Positions 8,384 through 16,141 of a stretch of 64,000 nt of DNA are shown here, one piece after another. The DNA lies in contig CAZPUM010000002.1 of the NCBI GenBank assembly GCA_964589765.1, forward strand, positions 18,910-82,909, given 5' to 3'. The stretch is from UBA525 sp964589765. GTDB lineage: Archaea > Nanobdellota > Nanobdellia > Woesearchaeales > UBA525. Numbering within the stretch: position 1 is the first letter of the stretch; every line of letters starts with the position of its first letter. The position numbers and the translations under genes were made by a program. Below the pieces are notes generated by a model. It saw only the letters and a list, made by a program, of their open reading frames with translations. It did no database searches and was not told the DNA's origin.

Positions 8384-8716
8384 ATGAGATGTGTGGAATG
8401 TGAAGAAACAATCACCAACCCCATCTGTCCTGCCTGCTTACAAGTTGGCGTGGAGCAGTGGTTGCGTGAGGAACACCGAGAAGCGCTCGTGCCTGAGTTG
8501 CATGAGCTTACCAGAAGAGTGTTCTGGAACGATGGAGAGACGTTTTGCATTAAGTGTAATAATCTGATGTCCACGTGTGCTTATTGCTATACAAAGGCGG
8601 TGTTTGATCTCATTAGGCACGAGCCTGACTTGTTACAACGTTACTTGGTCTATTTCAACTACGATTTAGGCCATATGGGGTGGGAGCAGGAGGCTGTCGC
8701 CCTTATAGATACATAG
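8384..8716 (+). CDS. Small protein with four CxxC motifs, probable zinc-binding
   Basis: The 110-residue product has four CxxC pairs (C3/C6, C15/C18, C55/C58, C65/C68), the arrangement of two zinc knuckles or ribbons, joined by a helical acidic stretch. I recognise no named family. A role in nucleic-acid binding or as a redox or metal-binding protein would be inference only. The ATG at 8384 follows GGAG (8372-8375) and sits directly downstream of the structured RNA, whose last hairpin includes this ribosome-binding region, so translation may be controlled by the leader. The downstream 45-residue ORF begins 12 bp after its stop codon. Confidence 0.65.
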   Translation: MRCVECEETITNPICPACLQVGVEQWLREEHREALVPELHELTRRVFWNDGETFCIKCNNLMSTCAYCYTKAVFDLIRHEPDLLQRYLVYFNYDLGHMGWEQEAVALIDT

Positions 8717-8728
8717 GGAGGTATCAAA

Positions 8729-8866
8729 ATGCAAGAACTACTACAAGAAAAACAGGAGTCGAAACCAGAGTATTTAGACTGGATGTCCAGTCTTCAATCC
8801 AAGGTCAAACAGCTTGACCGAGAGGAAAGAATGGAGCAAAGAATGAGGGGTTTCGAAGTGACTTAA
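8729..8866 (+). CDS. Short charged protein of 45 residues, unknown
   Basis: An ATG at 8729 opens 45 codons ending with TAA at 8864-8866. It is preceded by an excellent Shine-Dalgarno sequence GGGAGGT (8715-8721) that begins within the stop codon of the four-CxxC gene. The product is strongly charged and probably helical (for example VKQLDREERMEQRM), with one WM pair in the middle. The tight spacing and ribosome-binding site argue that it is real and co-expressed with the upstream gene. No family is recognised. Confidence 0.55.
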   Translation: MQELLQEKQESKPEYLDWMSSLQSKVKQLDREERMEQRMRGFEVT

Positions 8867-8905
8867 ACTTTCTTTCTTTATTGTTATTTTTTTTATTTTC
8901 CTTAT
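8867..8905 (+). terminator. T-rich archaeal terminator
   Basis: Several runs of T, including a run of eight, directly follow the 45-residue ORF. This is the usual form of an archaeal intrinsic terminator and separates this unit from tbp. Confidence 0.45.
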
Positions 8906-8980
8906 TGAAACCAATTCTTGTTTTGTTACTAATAGACGAGAGTGACAGTTTATAATAGAAATGTGCCAAAACTTTATAAT

Positions 8981-9003
8981 GTTTATAAATACCTTTATAA
9001 ATG
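8981..9003 (+). promoter_or_regulatory. tbp: Double TATA box upstream of tbp
   Basis: Two near-identical boxes, TTTATAAAT at 8982-8990 and CTTTATAAATG at 8993-9003, lie 12 bp apart. The downstream box predicts a start near 9025 and a short leader with GGGGG at 9033-9037 as ribosome-binding site. Because the gene encodes the factor that binds such boxes, paired sites could provide self-control. Confidence 0.5.
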
Positions 9004-9043
9004 AAGGGGCACTCCGAAAGGCAAGAAAGTTTGGGGGTAACGC

Positions 9044-9619
9044 ATGACTGCAACCAAAAATAAAACAAGTAATAGTGGGGTTGACGAGACCGATATCAGG
9101 ATTGTCAATATCGTAGTTTCAACAAGTTTGGAGCACGACATTCCACTGGAAAAGATGGCTGCTGTTCTACCGAACACAGAATACAACCCGGAGCAGTTCC
9201 CAGGCCTGGTTATCAGGATCAAGGAACCACACACGTCAGCTCTGATTTTCAGTTCTGGCAAGGTTGTATGCACAGGAGCAGACACGCTGGAAAAGGTCGA
9301 CAGGAGCATCGAGAAGATTATCGAGGCTTTAAAGAAGATTAACATCGATATCAAAATCCAGCCAAAGATTACAGTTCAGAACGTAGTTGCCTCAGGCAGC
9401 ATCGGAATGGACCTAAATCTAAACAAGCTAGCAATGAAACTGGACAACACAGAGTACGAACCCGAGCAGTTCCCAGGTTTGGTATACAAGCTAATGGAAG
9501 CAAAGGCAACATTCCTGCTGTTCAGCAACGGTAAGATTGTCTGTACTGGTACCAAGAGTAGAGAACAGGTAATGGAAGCTGTAAACAAGCTTGTTGAAGT
9601 CCTAAAAGGCGTAATGTAA
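9044..9619 (+). CDS. tbp: TATA-binding protein (TBP)
   Basis: This is the general transcription factor that binds the TATA box and, with TFB, recruits RNA polymerase. The protein shows the two direct repeats of the TBP saddle at about residues 19-103 and 108-190, each containing a copy of the signature EYNPEQFPGLV / EYEPEQFPGLV followed by an SSGKVVCTG / SNGKIVCTG strand. The length of 191 residues is typical. The first 17 residues are a polar extension. The ATG at 9044 follows GGGGG at 9033-9037. The gene is followed by T-runs at 9621-9637 and then the kinase cluster with no obvious promoter between, so the kinases may be read from the tbp promoter. Confidence 0.97.
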   Translation: MTATKNKTSNSGVDETDIRIVNIVVSTSLEHDIPLEKMAAVLPNTEYNPEQFPGLVIRIKEPHTSALIFSSGKVVCTGADTLEKVDRSIEKIIEALKKINIDIKIQPKITVQNVVASGSIGMDLNLNKLAMKLDNTEYEPEQFPGLVYKLMEAKATFLLFSNGKIVCTGTKSREQVMEAVNKLVEVLKGVM

Positions 9620-9620
9620 T

Positions 9621-9637
9621 CTTTTTCTTTTTTCTTC
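9621..9637 (+). terminator. T-rich tract after tbp
   Basis: CTTTTTCTTTTTT follows the tbp stop immediately. It may act as a partial terminator. Only about 20 bp separate it from the next start codon and no TATA box fits there. Confidence 0.4.
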
Positions 9638-9659
9638 CTGGGTGGTGTGGAGCTAGAGA

Positions 9660-10460
9660 ATGCTATGGGCAACCCATCCACGACAGCCATTTGATGACAG
9701 AGGGATTACACTTCTTGGTAAAATCGACAAAAGCTACCACAACGTCTTTGAAGCGGATATGAACGGCAAAAAAGTTGTCGTCAAACTGTTCGATGTATAT
9801 GAAAGGTTCAACAGAGAATCATGTTCATTAATAGGCCTGAAAAATATCTGTAAAACGCCTGAGTTCATAGACAGTTTTCAGTACTCATCTAAAATAAGGG
9901 CCATGAGCAAAAAAATGGCTGTAGTGATGAGTTTTATTCCAGGTGTTAAAGTTAGAGATATTGCACCAAGAAGCATGGTCGATGGCGTTGTCAGCGCCAC
10001 CAAAGAATTCGAAAAAATGCATCGAGCAGGATATGTACATAGTGATGCAGCGCTCAGAAATGTAATATACAACGGCACAGATTCCACACTTATAGATTTT
10101 GAATACACCGCCAAAGAGGGAGAAAAGTTCAACTGGGAAAAAAACTCTCTGAGCGTTAGCATAATCCCGCCTGAGTCGAGAGAAATTGGAATGATTTATC
10201 GCACACAGGATATTGATGTTTTTGCCCTCGGATTCAGTTTCCAACAATCGATGAGAAAAAGACTGAATTACATAATTCTCAATAACCCGCCCCGCACAGC
10301 AGGGCCTGTAATAGCTCTGCTAAAACATAACGGGGAGCTTAAGGAAAGACTAGGACAACCACAAGAAAGACCTCAAACCATGATAGAATTAAGAGAAATG
10401 GTAGAAACCTATTACCACCCAATCCAAAGACTGGAGGAAGCATATGAGCATTCTGCTTGA
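9660..10460 (+). CDS. Hanks-type protein kinase-like protein, paralogue 1
   Basis: A 266-residue kinase-fold protein, first of three tandem paralogues. Visible motifs: the ATP-binding lysine in VVVKLF (K42), the helix-C glutamate in NRES, the catalytic loop HSDAALRN (H127, D129, N134), the metal-binding motif DFE at 146-148 in place of DFG, an IIPPES segment resembling the APE motif, DVFALG (subdomain IX) and RPQTMIEL near the end (subdomain XI). A clear glycine-rich loop is lacking. All core catalytic residues are present, so activity is plausible; the substrate is unknown. RIO and Bud32 families lack the PPE and subdomain IX-XI features seen here. The ATG at 9660 is the best start, though its ribosome-binding site is weak. 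The end overlaps the next gene by 17 bp. Confidence 0.8.
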   Translation: MLWATHPRQPFDDRGITLLGKIDKSYHNVFEADMNGKKVVVKLFDVYERFNRESCSLIGLKNICKTPEFIDSFQYSSKIRAMSKKMAVVMSFIPGVKVRDIAPRSMVDGVVSATKEFEKMHRAGYVHSDAALRNVIYNGTDSTLIDFEYTAKEGEKFNWEKNSLSVSIIPPESREIGMIYRTQDIDVFALGFSFQQSMRKRLNYIILNNPPRTAGPVIALLKHNGELKERLGQPQERPQTMIELREMVETYYHPIQRLEEAYEHSA

Positions 10461-11160
10461 CGCTTTTCTTGATAGGGAGATATACCCTGACGGCTGTATT
10501 GACCTGGGAATAAACAATTGTACCTACAAATTCACGCCGGTGATTGTCAAGGCGTTCTGTTATGAAAGACCCTTCAGGAACGAAATTAGGGGATTACAAA
10601 AAATGAATGATACAGAAGTAAGCCCTAAAGTGTACAGTTCATTTGAGATTGAGACTGGTTTGAAACCATTTGGCTGGCTGGGTTTTGTTGTAATGGAAAA
10701 AGTTGAGGGAACATCCCTATTATTTCAAGAGAGATTAAAAGTCATTCAAGGAGCTATAGATGCCACAATTTGTTTGGAAACACTACATGAAAAAGGATTG
10801 GTTCACGGAGATGCCGCCCTAAGAAATATCATGTACTCAAACCGTACAAAAATTATTGACTTTGAATATTGTGAAGAAAACGGATACAAATGGGATTGGA
10901 GAGCACAAGGAATTAACGACCATTTGATTCCACCCGAAAATCAAACTGGTTCTGTTACTATGAACCCTGCACTTGACGTATACGCTCTGGGACGGTCCAT
11001 TTCACAACTACTGGCCACTTATGATACCGTCATGTGTCCATCAGACCATCTAAACCGATTTTCAAGAAGAATCCTTGGTCTGGACCCCCGCCCCATAACA
11101 ATGCCTGAGCTGAGAGCAGAACTACTGGAACTCAGAAAGGGGTATGTGTATGAGCAGTGA
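10444..11160 (+). CDS. Hanks-type protein kinase-like protein, paralogue 2
   Basis: A 238-residue kinase-fold protein, the second and shortest of the three paralogues. Motifs: IVKAF (K36), helix-C E47 in FRNEIRG, catalytic loop HGDAALRN (H121, D123, N128), DFE at 139-141, LIPPEN, DVYALG and RPITMPEL. The ATG at 10444 has a strong ribosome-binding site, GGAGG at 10433-10437, located inside the coding end of paralogue 1, so translation is coupled. The N-lobe is somewhat shorter than in paralogue 1. The conserved aspartates are intact. Confidence 0.8.
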   Translation: MSILLDAFLDREIYPDGCIDLGINNCTYKFTPVIVKAFCYERPFRNEIRGLQKMNDTEVSPKVYSSFEIETGLKPFGWLGFVVMEKVEGTSLLFQERLKVIQGAIDATICLETLHEKGLVHGDAALRNIMYSNRTKIIDFEYCEENGYKWDWRAQGINDHLIPPENQTGSVTMNPALDVYALGRSISQLLATYDTVMCPSDHLNRFSRRILGLDPRPITMPELRAELLELRKGYVYEQ

Positions 11161-11902
11161 ACTGTTAGAAAAAGAGCTGAAAAGAAAAGGCATATCTTTG
11201 GAACCTGATCAATTAGGATTTTTCTATGACACCATCTTATATGGCAAATACAATAGTATGCCTTGCGTAATCAAATTTTTCGCAGAACCTATGGAGTTTC
11301 ATAGAGAAAAAACCGCTCTAAAAGAGCTTAAAGGGGTTGCAAATGTTCCTGAACTGTACTTTACCGGAGCAGTCTCGAAAGCGGTTGCAGAGTTCCACTC
11401 CACAGAATATGTGGTTATGGAGAGGGTCAACGCAAAAGAGGTCATAGATATTCCAGTAGAAAGCAGAATACCCTCCATTATTCAAGCAACATATGAATTT
11501 GAAAAAATACATTCTGCAGGGTTTGTTCATACTGATGCAGCAGTCAGAAATGTTTTGTACAACGGAACACCCACAATTATTGACTTTGAATTCACGGACA
11601 GGATTGGAGTACCTATCGATTGGACGGGAGAAGGTCTGGACCCTGAACTATTCCCTCCGGAAAGTTCATCAACCGTGCCGAGGACTCCTGAAGTAGACAC
11701 TTATGCGTTGGGAAACAACCTGATATTCCTTTATCTTGATTGGTTTTCCATGAATAACAAACCTAATTGGCGTTTCGGAACTCCTGATAACTACAAGACC
11801 CCGCTATTAGATTTCAGAAAAATGATGCACACACCTGACAGACCAAAAACGATGATTGAGTTAAGAGAAACGCTGGAAGACTTAGAACACAGAATTTCTT
11901 AA
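11150..11902 (+). CDS. Hanks-type protein kinase-like protein, paralogue 3
   Basis: A 250-residue kinase-fold protein, last of the trio. Motifs: VIKFF (K42), helix-C glutamate in HREKTAL, catalytic loop HTDAAVRN (H127, D129, N134), DFE at 145-147, LFPPES, DTYALG and RPKTMIEL. Two in-frame ATGs exist. I chose 11150 because the ribosome-binding site AAAGGGG (11136-11142) has normal spacing to it, whereas 11144 is only a base or two away. The start lies inside the end of paralogue 2. The closest sister appears to be paralogue 1, judged from the shared YNGT segment after the catalytic loop and the TMIELRE ending. Confidence 0.8.
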   Translation: MSSELLEKELKRKGISLEPDQLGFFYDTILYGKYNSMPCVIKFFAEPMEFHREKTALKELKGVANVPELYFTGAVSKAVAEFHSTEYVVMERVNAKEVIDIPVESRIPSIIQATYEFEKIHSAGFVHTDAAVRNVLYNGTPTIIDFEFTDRIGVPIDWTGEGLDPELFPPESSSTVPRTPEVDTYALGNNLIFLYLDWFSMNNKPNWRFGTPDNYKTPLLDFRKMMHTPDRPKTMIELRETLEDLEHRIS

Positions 11903-11913
11903 ACAGAACGCCT

Positions 11914-11951
11914 AAGACCCCTTTTNNNNNNNNNNATAAAGGGGAGGTCTC
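11914..11951. other. Assembly gap inside an inverted repeat
   Basis: Ten Ns occupy 11926-11935. The left flank AAGACCCCTTTT and the right flank ATAAAGGGGAGGTCTC are inverted repeats of each other apart from a two-base AG insertion. The gap therefore sits at the tip of a hairpin, perhaps the terminator of the kinase operon. The true spacing and the link between the two sides are uncertain. Confidence 0.7.
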
Positions 11952-11974
11952 ACTGGTCAAGCACGAACTGTATT

Positions 11975-11983
11975 CTTATACCA
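11975..11983 (+). promoter_or_regulatory. mcm: TATA box for MCM
   Basis: TTCTTATACC at about 11974-11983 lies roughly 25 bp upstream of the MCM start codon and predicts a nearly leaderless mRNA. No convincing ribosome-binding site precedes the ATG at 12003, which agrees with this. Confidence 0.4.
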
Positions 11984-12002
11984 CTTCGTTCCACATAAAG
12001 AT

Positions 12003-15000
12003 ATGGATTTGCCCGAACAGATTGAGAGCTTTAAAGAGTTCTTTGAGTTAAACGAGGAGTACAAAAGCATTCTCTTCGAACAGGTCAGAGAAGGAAAGCA
12101 CTTTATCACAATCACGTTTACAGAACTGGCAAAACACAACCCTGAACTTGCCCAGCTTCTACTTGAACAACCTGATGAAATTCTGAAAGCAGGACAGGTG
12201 GCCATTGACAAGATGGACCTTCCGAGGGCAACTGATGACAAATCACCTGTGGAAATTCGAATGGTCGGACTGCCAACCGAGCACTTCATGGCTCTCAGGG
12301 TTATCAGAAGCAAGCATCTTGGAAAGTTCATAGAGGTTGAGGGAATCGTCAAACAAAAGTCTGATGTCCGACCACAGGTTACCAGTGCAAGGTTTGAATG
12401 CCCATCATGTGGGAACATTATTCCCACATTACAACTTGATGAGAAATTCAAGGAACCCATGAAATGCGGGTGTGGTCGAAAAGGAAAGTTCAAACTTCTA
12501 AGTAAAGAGTTCATGGACGCACAAGCCTTAACACTAGAAGAGTCACCAGACGACCTAGATGGGGGAGAACAACCAAAAAGACTCAAGGTTTTCCTGAAAA
12601 AAGACCTTGTCAGTCCTATGTCTGATAGAAATACAAACCCCGGCTCAAGAATTAGAATGGTTGGAACAATAAAAGAGGTTCCTATAGTTCTGGCCACTGG
12701 TGGGCAATCCACACGGTTCGACCTGATTCTGGATGCTAACTCAATTTTTGCAGTTCAGGAAGATTTTTCACAGATAGATATTGACCCCGAAGAAAAAAAG
12801 GAGATTGAGGAGCTTAGTCAAGACCCTGACCTTTTCGAGAAACTTGTAGCTAGCGTCGTTCCAACAATCTACGGTCACGAACCCATCAAACAAGCTCTTT
12901 TGTTACAGATGTTTGGGGGGTGTCAAAAAACACAGGGCAAAGGATCTAGGAGCCGTGGAGACATCCACGTCCTACTTATCGGGGACCCTGGTTCCGGAAA
13001 ATCGGTAATGCTGAAGCGCATCAGCAACATCGCCCCAAAAGCCAGGTTTGTTTCTGGAAAGGGCGCTTCAGGTGCAGGCCTTACCGCCGCGGTCGTCAAA
13101 GACGACTTCCTGCGCGGTTGGACCCTTGAAGCGGGAGCGCTTGTACTTGCCAACCGCGGTCTTGCATGTATTGACGAACTGGACAAGATGACCAAAGAAG
13201 ACACGAGCGCTATGCATGAAGCGCTTGAACAGCAGTGTTACCACTACAATACTCTTATTCAGTTTGCTGATGGCTCTGAACAAATGATTGGTGAGTATGT
13301 AGAATCTCTTTTTACAGAGCATAAAGACAAAATAATTCATGGTAAAGATTGTTTGATTCTGCCTGATGGCCTCGTTGAAGATAACATCCTAAGCACTGAT
13401 TGGAATAAGGTTTTCTCAAAGAAAATCACCCGTGTAAGCAAACACAAATCCACTAAAAAACTGTTTAAAATCACGTTCACACACGGTAGAACCATCACCG
13501 TTACACCTGAACACCCTGTTTATACCATTCATCATGGAAGAATAGCCACCACCCAAGCTGAAAATTTAGAAATTGGACAGTTCGTGCCTATTCCTGCAGA
13601 ACTACCTATCGAAGGCGAAACACAAAGGTTTGATACAACCCAGTCAGAAATATTCAACCCAAGGGCTTCACGACACATTACGGTTCCAGAGCATAATGAT
13701 GCCAATTTGTACAGATTGATTGGACATCTAATAGCAGAGGGTTCTAAAGAAATCAACAGAAAAAAGAATATTGGAATTAACTTTACTAACAAGGATCCTG
13801 TACTCTTAGCAGATTTCGCATCGTGTTTGAAGCGCCTTTTCAATTTAGATTGTTATGAACAAATAAGGAAAGATGCGCATGCACCCAGACTGATGCTTCG
13901 CGCTATATCAACAGAGCTTGCAAGATACTTTGAAAAAGAATTTCCTGAGTTGTTGGTTCATGCTCGTGAAAAAAGGGTTCCAACCCAACTCTTGAAAGGT
14001 AAAAAAGAGGACCTTGCTCAGATGCTCATGACTATGTTTGAGGGAGATGGACACGTCTCTGTTAAACCCAGAACTCTTAGAATAGGATACGCAACAGATT
14101 CACAGAGACTTGCAGAGCAGGTTCAGGATTTACTTCTTAGATTTAGAATCAGAAGTTCAATCACAGAACACAAAAGCTCCTTCAAAGTCAACATTACAGG
14201 CCATGACAATATCTATCAATTCGCAGAGAAAATAGGATTCTTGAATCAAAACAGGCTAGAAAAAGTCCTCAATTATTTAGATGAAAAACAACCAATAAGA
14301 ACAATTAAGGATGTTGTGCCTGTTGATGGCAGATACCTTTTGTCGGTTCTCGAGAAAAACAATATCCGTAGAGTGGAAAACACACTTTTAGCAAGCATAA
14401 AACATGATTTGCTGAAAAAGAAACAGAACATCTCCAGAAGACAGTTGAAGAATGTGGTTTCTGAACTAGAAAACCGAGGAGACATAAATTCTGAACTAAG
14501 AAGATTGGCTCTTGGAGATATTCGATATGAAAAAGTCAAAAATATTGAGGTTGTAGAATCCGATAGGCCTTGGACTTACGACATTACTATTGAACCCACG
14601 CACACATTCATTAGTCAGGGAATGGTGCTCCACAACACCATCAGCATCAGCAAGGCAAACATTCAGGCAACACTACGTTGCGAGACAACCGTTCTAGCAG
14701 CAGCCAACCCTAAGTTCGGACGATTCGACCCATACAAAATGATAGGAGAGCAAATCGAATTACCTGTCGCACTTATCAGCAGGTTCGACCTTATTTTCCC
14801 GGTCAGAGACTTACCTGACCGTACCAAAGATGAGAAACTGGCATCTTTTATTCTCAGCATGCACAAAGACAACACAGGCAGAGAACCAATAATTGAAGAG
14901 GAAAAAGTAAAGAAGTATATCGCTTACTCAAGACAGACCTGTCGCCCAACATTATCCGATTCAGCCATAGACGAAATCAAAAACTACTATGTTAAGATGC

Positions 15001-15446
15001 GAGGCGGAGAAGATTCAAGTGCAGAAGAACAGGCAGCACAACCCATCGCTATCACCGCCAGACAGCTCGAAGCACTTATTCGATTAAGTGAAGCAAGCGC
15101 TAGAATTCACTTAAGCAAAAAAGTCACCAGGAGGGATGCACAGCGTGCCATCGAACTGATGAACTACTGCTTACAACAGATAGGTATGGACCCTGAGACA
15201 GGCAAGCTTGATCTTGACAGGGTCACAACAGGCATCAGTGCAAGCCAGAGAAGCCACATCAGCATAATTAAAGATATTATTAACGAGCTTGAAAAACAGA
15301 TAGGAAAGGCGATTCCTATTGATGATGTTGTGAGGGAGGCCGGAATCAAAGGCGTCTCTTCTGACACTGCTGAAGATGTCATCTCCAGGTTGAAGCGTTC
15401 CGGCGACATTTATAGCCCTAAACACAACTTCGTTAGTCGACTTTGA
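12003..15446 (+). CDS. mcm: Replicative helicase MCM, interrupted by an intein
   Basis: The hexameric replicative DNA helicase. Without the intein the protein is about 680 residues, normal for archaeal MCM. Visible parts: an N-terminal DNA-binding domain with a zinc site (C133, C136, C155, C157), Walker A GDPGSGKS at 327-334, Walker B with D391-E392 in ACIDELDKM, then the intein at 412-878, resumption at TISISKANIQ (pre-sensor-1 hairpin), sensor 1 in AAANPKFG, the arginine-finger motif LISRFDL and a C-terminal winged helix. The helicase is active only after protein splicing. It heads a short group with the RPA-like gene 38 bp downstream. Confidence 0.97.
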   Translation: MDLPEQIESFKEFFELNEEYKSILFEQVREGKHFITITFTELAKHNPELAQLLLEQPDEILKAGQVAIDKMDLPRATDDKSPVEIRMVGLPTEHFMALRVIRSKHLGKFIEVEGIVKQKSDVRPQVTSARFECPSCGNIIPTLQLDEKFKEPMKCGCGRKGKFKLLSKEFMDAQALTLEESPDDLDGGEQPKRLKVFLKKDLVSPMSDRNTNPGSRIRMVGTIKEVPIVLATGGQSTRFDLILDANSIFAVQEDFSQIDIDPEEKKEIEELSQDPDLFEKLVASVVPTIYGHEPIKQALLLQMFGGCQKTQGKGSRSRGDIHVLLIGDPGSGKSVMLKRISNIAPKARFVSGKGASGAGLTAAVVKDDFLRGWTLEAGALVLANRGLACIDELDKMTKEDTSAMHEALEQQCYHYNTLIQFADGSEQMIGEYVESLFTEHKDKIIHGKDCLILPDGLVEDNILSTDWNKVFSKKITRVSKHKSTKKLFKITFTHGRTITVTPEHPVYTIHHGRIATTQAENLEIGQFVPIPAELPIEGETQRFDTTQSEIFNPRASRHITVPEHNDANLYRLIGHLIAEGSKEINRKKNIGINFTNKDPVLLADFASCLKRLFNLDCYEQIRKDAHAPRLMLRAISTELARYFEKEFPELLVHAREKRVPTQLLKGKKEDLAQMLMTMFEGDGHVSVKPRTLRIGYATDSQRLAEQVQDLLLRFRIRSSITEHKSSFKVNITGHDNIYQFAEKIGFLNQNRLEKVLNYLDEKQPIRTIKDVVPVDGRYLLSVLEKNNIRRVENTLLASIKHDLLKKKQNISRRQLKNVVSELENRGDINSELRRLALGDIRYEKVKNIEVVESDRPWTYDITIEPTHTFISQGMVLHNTISISKANIQATLRCETTVLAAANPKFGRFDPYKMIGEQIELPVALISRFDLIFPVRDLPDRTKDEKLASFILSMHKDNTGREPIIEEEKVKKYIAYSRQTCRPTLSDSAIDEIKNYYVKMRGGEDSSAEEQAAQPIAITARQLEALIRLSEASARIHLSKKVTRRDAQRAIELMNYCLQQIGMDPETGKLDLDRVTTGISASQRSHISIIKDIINELEKQIGKAIPIDDVVREAGIKGVSSDTAEDVISRLKRSGDIYSPKHNFVSRL
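13236..14636 (+). mobile_element. MCM intein with LAGLIDADG homing endonuclease
   Basis: This in-frame 467-residue insertion begins with Cys at residue 412, directly after the extein residues HEALEQQ. It ends with the canonical MVLHN and is followed by extein Thr 879. The N-terminal splicing block (CYHYNTLIQFADGS), a TVTPEHPVYT block-B-like region and the C-terminal TYDITIEPTHTFISQG block are all present. Two LAGLIDADG-type helices are visible, LIGHLIAEGS and MLMTMFEGDG, so the homing endonuclease looks intact. The site is between Walker B and the pre-sensor-1 hairpin, in the most conserved part of the helicase, as is usual for inteins. The start and end follow from the conserved extein sequence, so the boundaries are firm. 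Confidence 0.95.
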
Positions 15447-15484
15447 GCCGTAACGGTTAATAACAGACCCTGAGTCCCACACAC

Positions 15485-16141
15485 ATGGCAACCCAGTTCC
15501 AAAGACAGACAGCTATTCTGTGTAACCTTCTTGATATCAAATCAGGAGAGTGGGTTCAGAATGAAGGACTTGAGCCATCAGGGATTAAGTGTGTTAGAGG
15601 CATGGTCTCAAGAGCCAATGTTTTGGCAGTTGTTGTTGATAAACCAACAGAACAAACTCTCCTTGTTGAGGACGGCACGGCCAGATTAACATTAAGAACC
15701 TTTGACCCTATGCCTTACCTCGAGCAGGTCAGTGCGGGCGATATCGTTCAAATCATTGGAAAACCTCGCGAATACAATAACGAACGTTATGTTGTTCTCG
15801 AGCTTTGTCGCAAGGTCTCGTCTGGTTGGGTTGAGTACAGAAAAAAGGAGCTTGAGTTTTTCTCAGGTAACACCCTTGTTGAGTTCCAACAACCTAAGGC
15901 TCCTGAACCAACCCCCATTGGAGAGGTTGCACCCGAAACTGTTGAGGTGCCCGCCGACACAAAAAATCCCTTCGAACAGATTATAGAAGTGATTAGAACT
16001 CTTGATGAAGGAGAAGGTGTTTCAATCGATGATATTCTCGAAAAAGTTGAGAACGGGGACACTGAAAAATTTATCAAAACCCTTATTGAAGAGGGCGAAA
16101 TCTTTGAAAACAAACCAGGTCGAGTGAAGGTTTTGGAATAA
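15485..16141 (+). CDS. RPA-like single-stranded DNA-binding protein (OB fold plus winged helix)
   Basis: A 218-residue protein. Residues of about 30-115 form an OB fold (GMVSRANVLAVVVDK, then TLLVEDGTARLTLRTF, then AGDIVQIIGKPREYNNERYVVLE), matching the RPA32-like family. A Pro/Glu-rich linker covers about 135-160 and a C-terminal winged-helix-like domain (IIEVIRTLDEGEGVSIDDIL onward) completes the RPA2 layout. It probably serves as the small or middle subunit of an archaeal RPA coating single-stranded DNA at forks. It follows MCM by 38 bp on the same strand. Its stop codon directly abuts the stop of the convergent SpoIIM-like gene. Confidence 0.85.
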   Translation: MATQFQRQTAILCNLLDIKSGEWVQNEGLEPSGIKCVRGMVSRANVLAVVVDKPTEQTLLVEDGTARLTLRTFDPMPYLEQVSAGDIVQIIGKPREYNNERYVVLELCRKVSSGWVEYRKKELEFFSGNTLVEFQQPKAPEPTPIGEVAPETVEVPADTKNPFEQIIEVIRTLDEGEGVSIDDILEKVENGDTEKFIKTLIEEGEIFENKPGRVKVLE

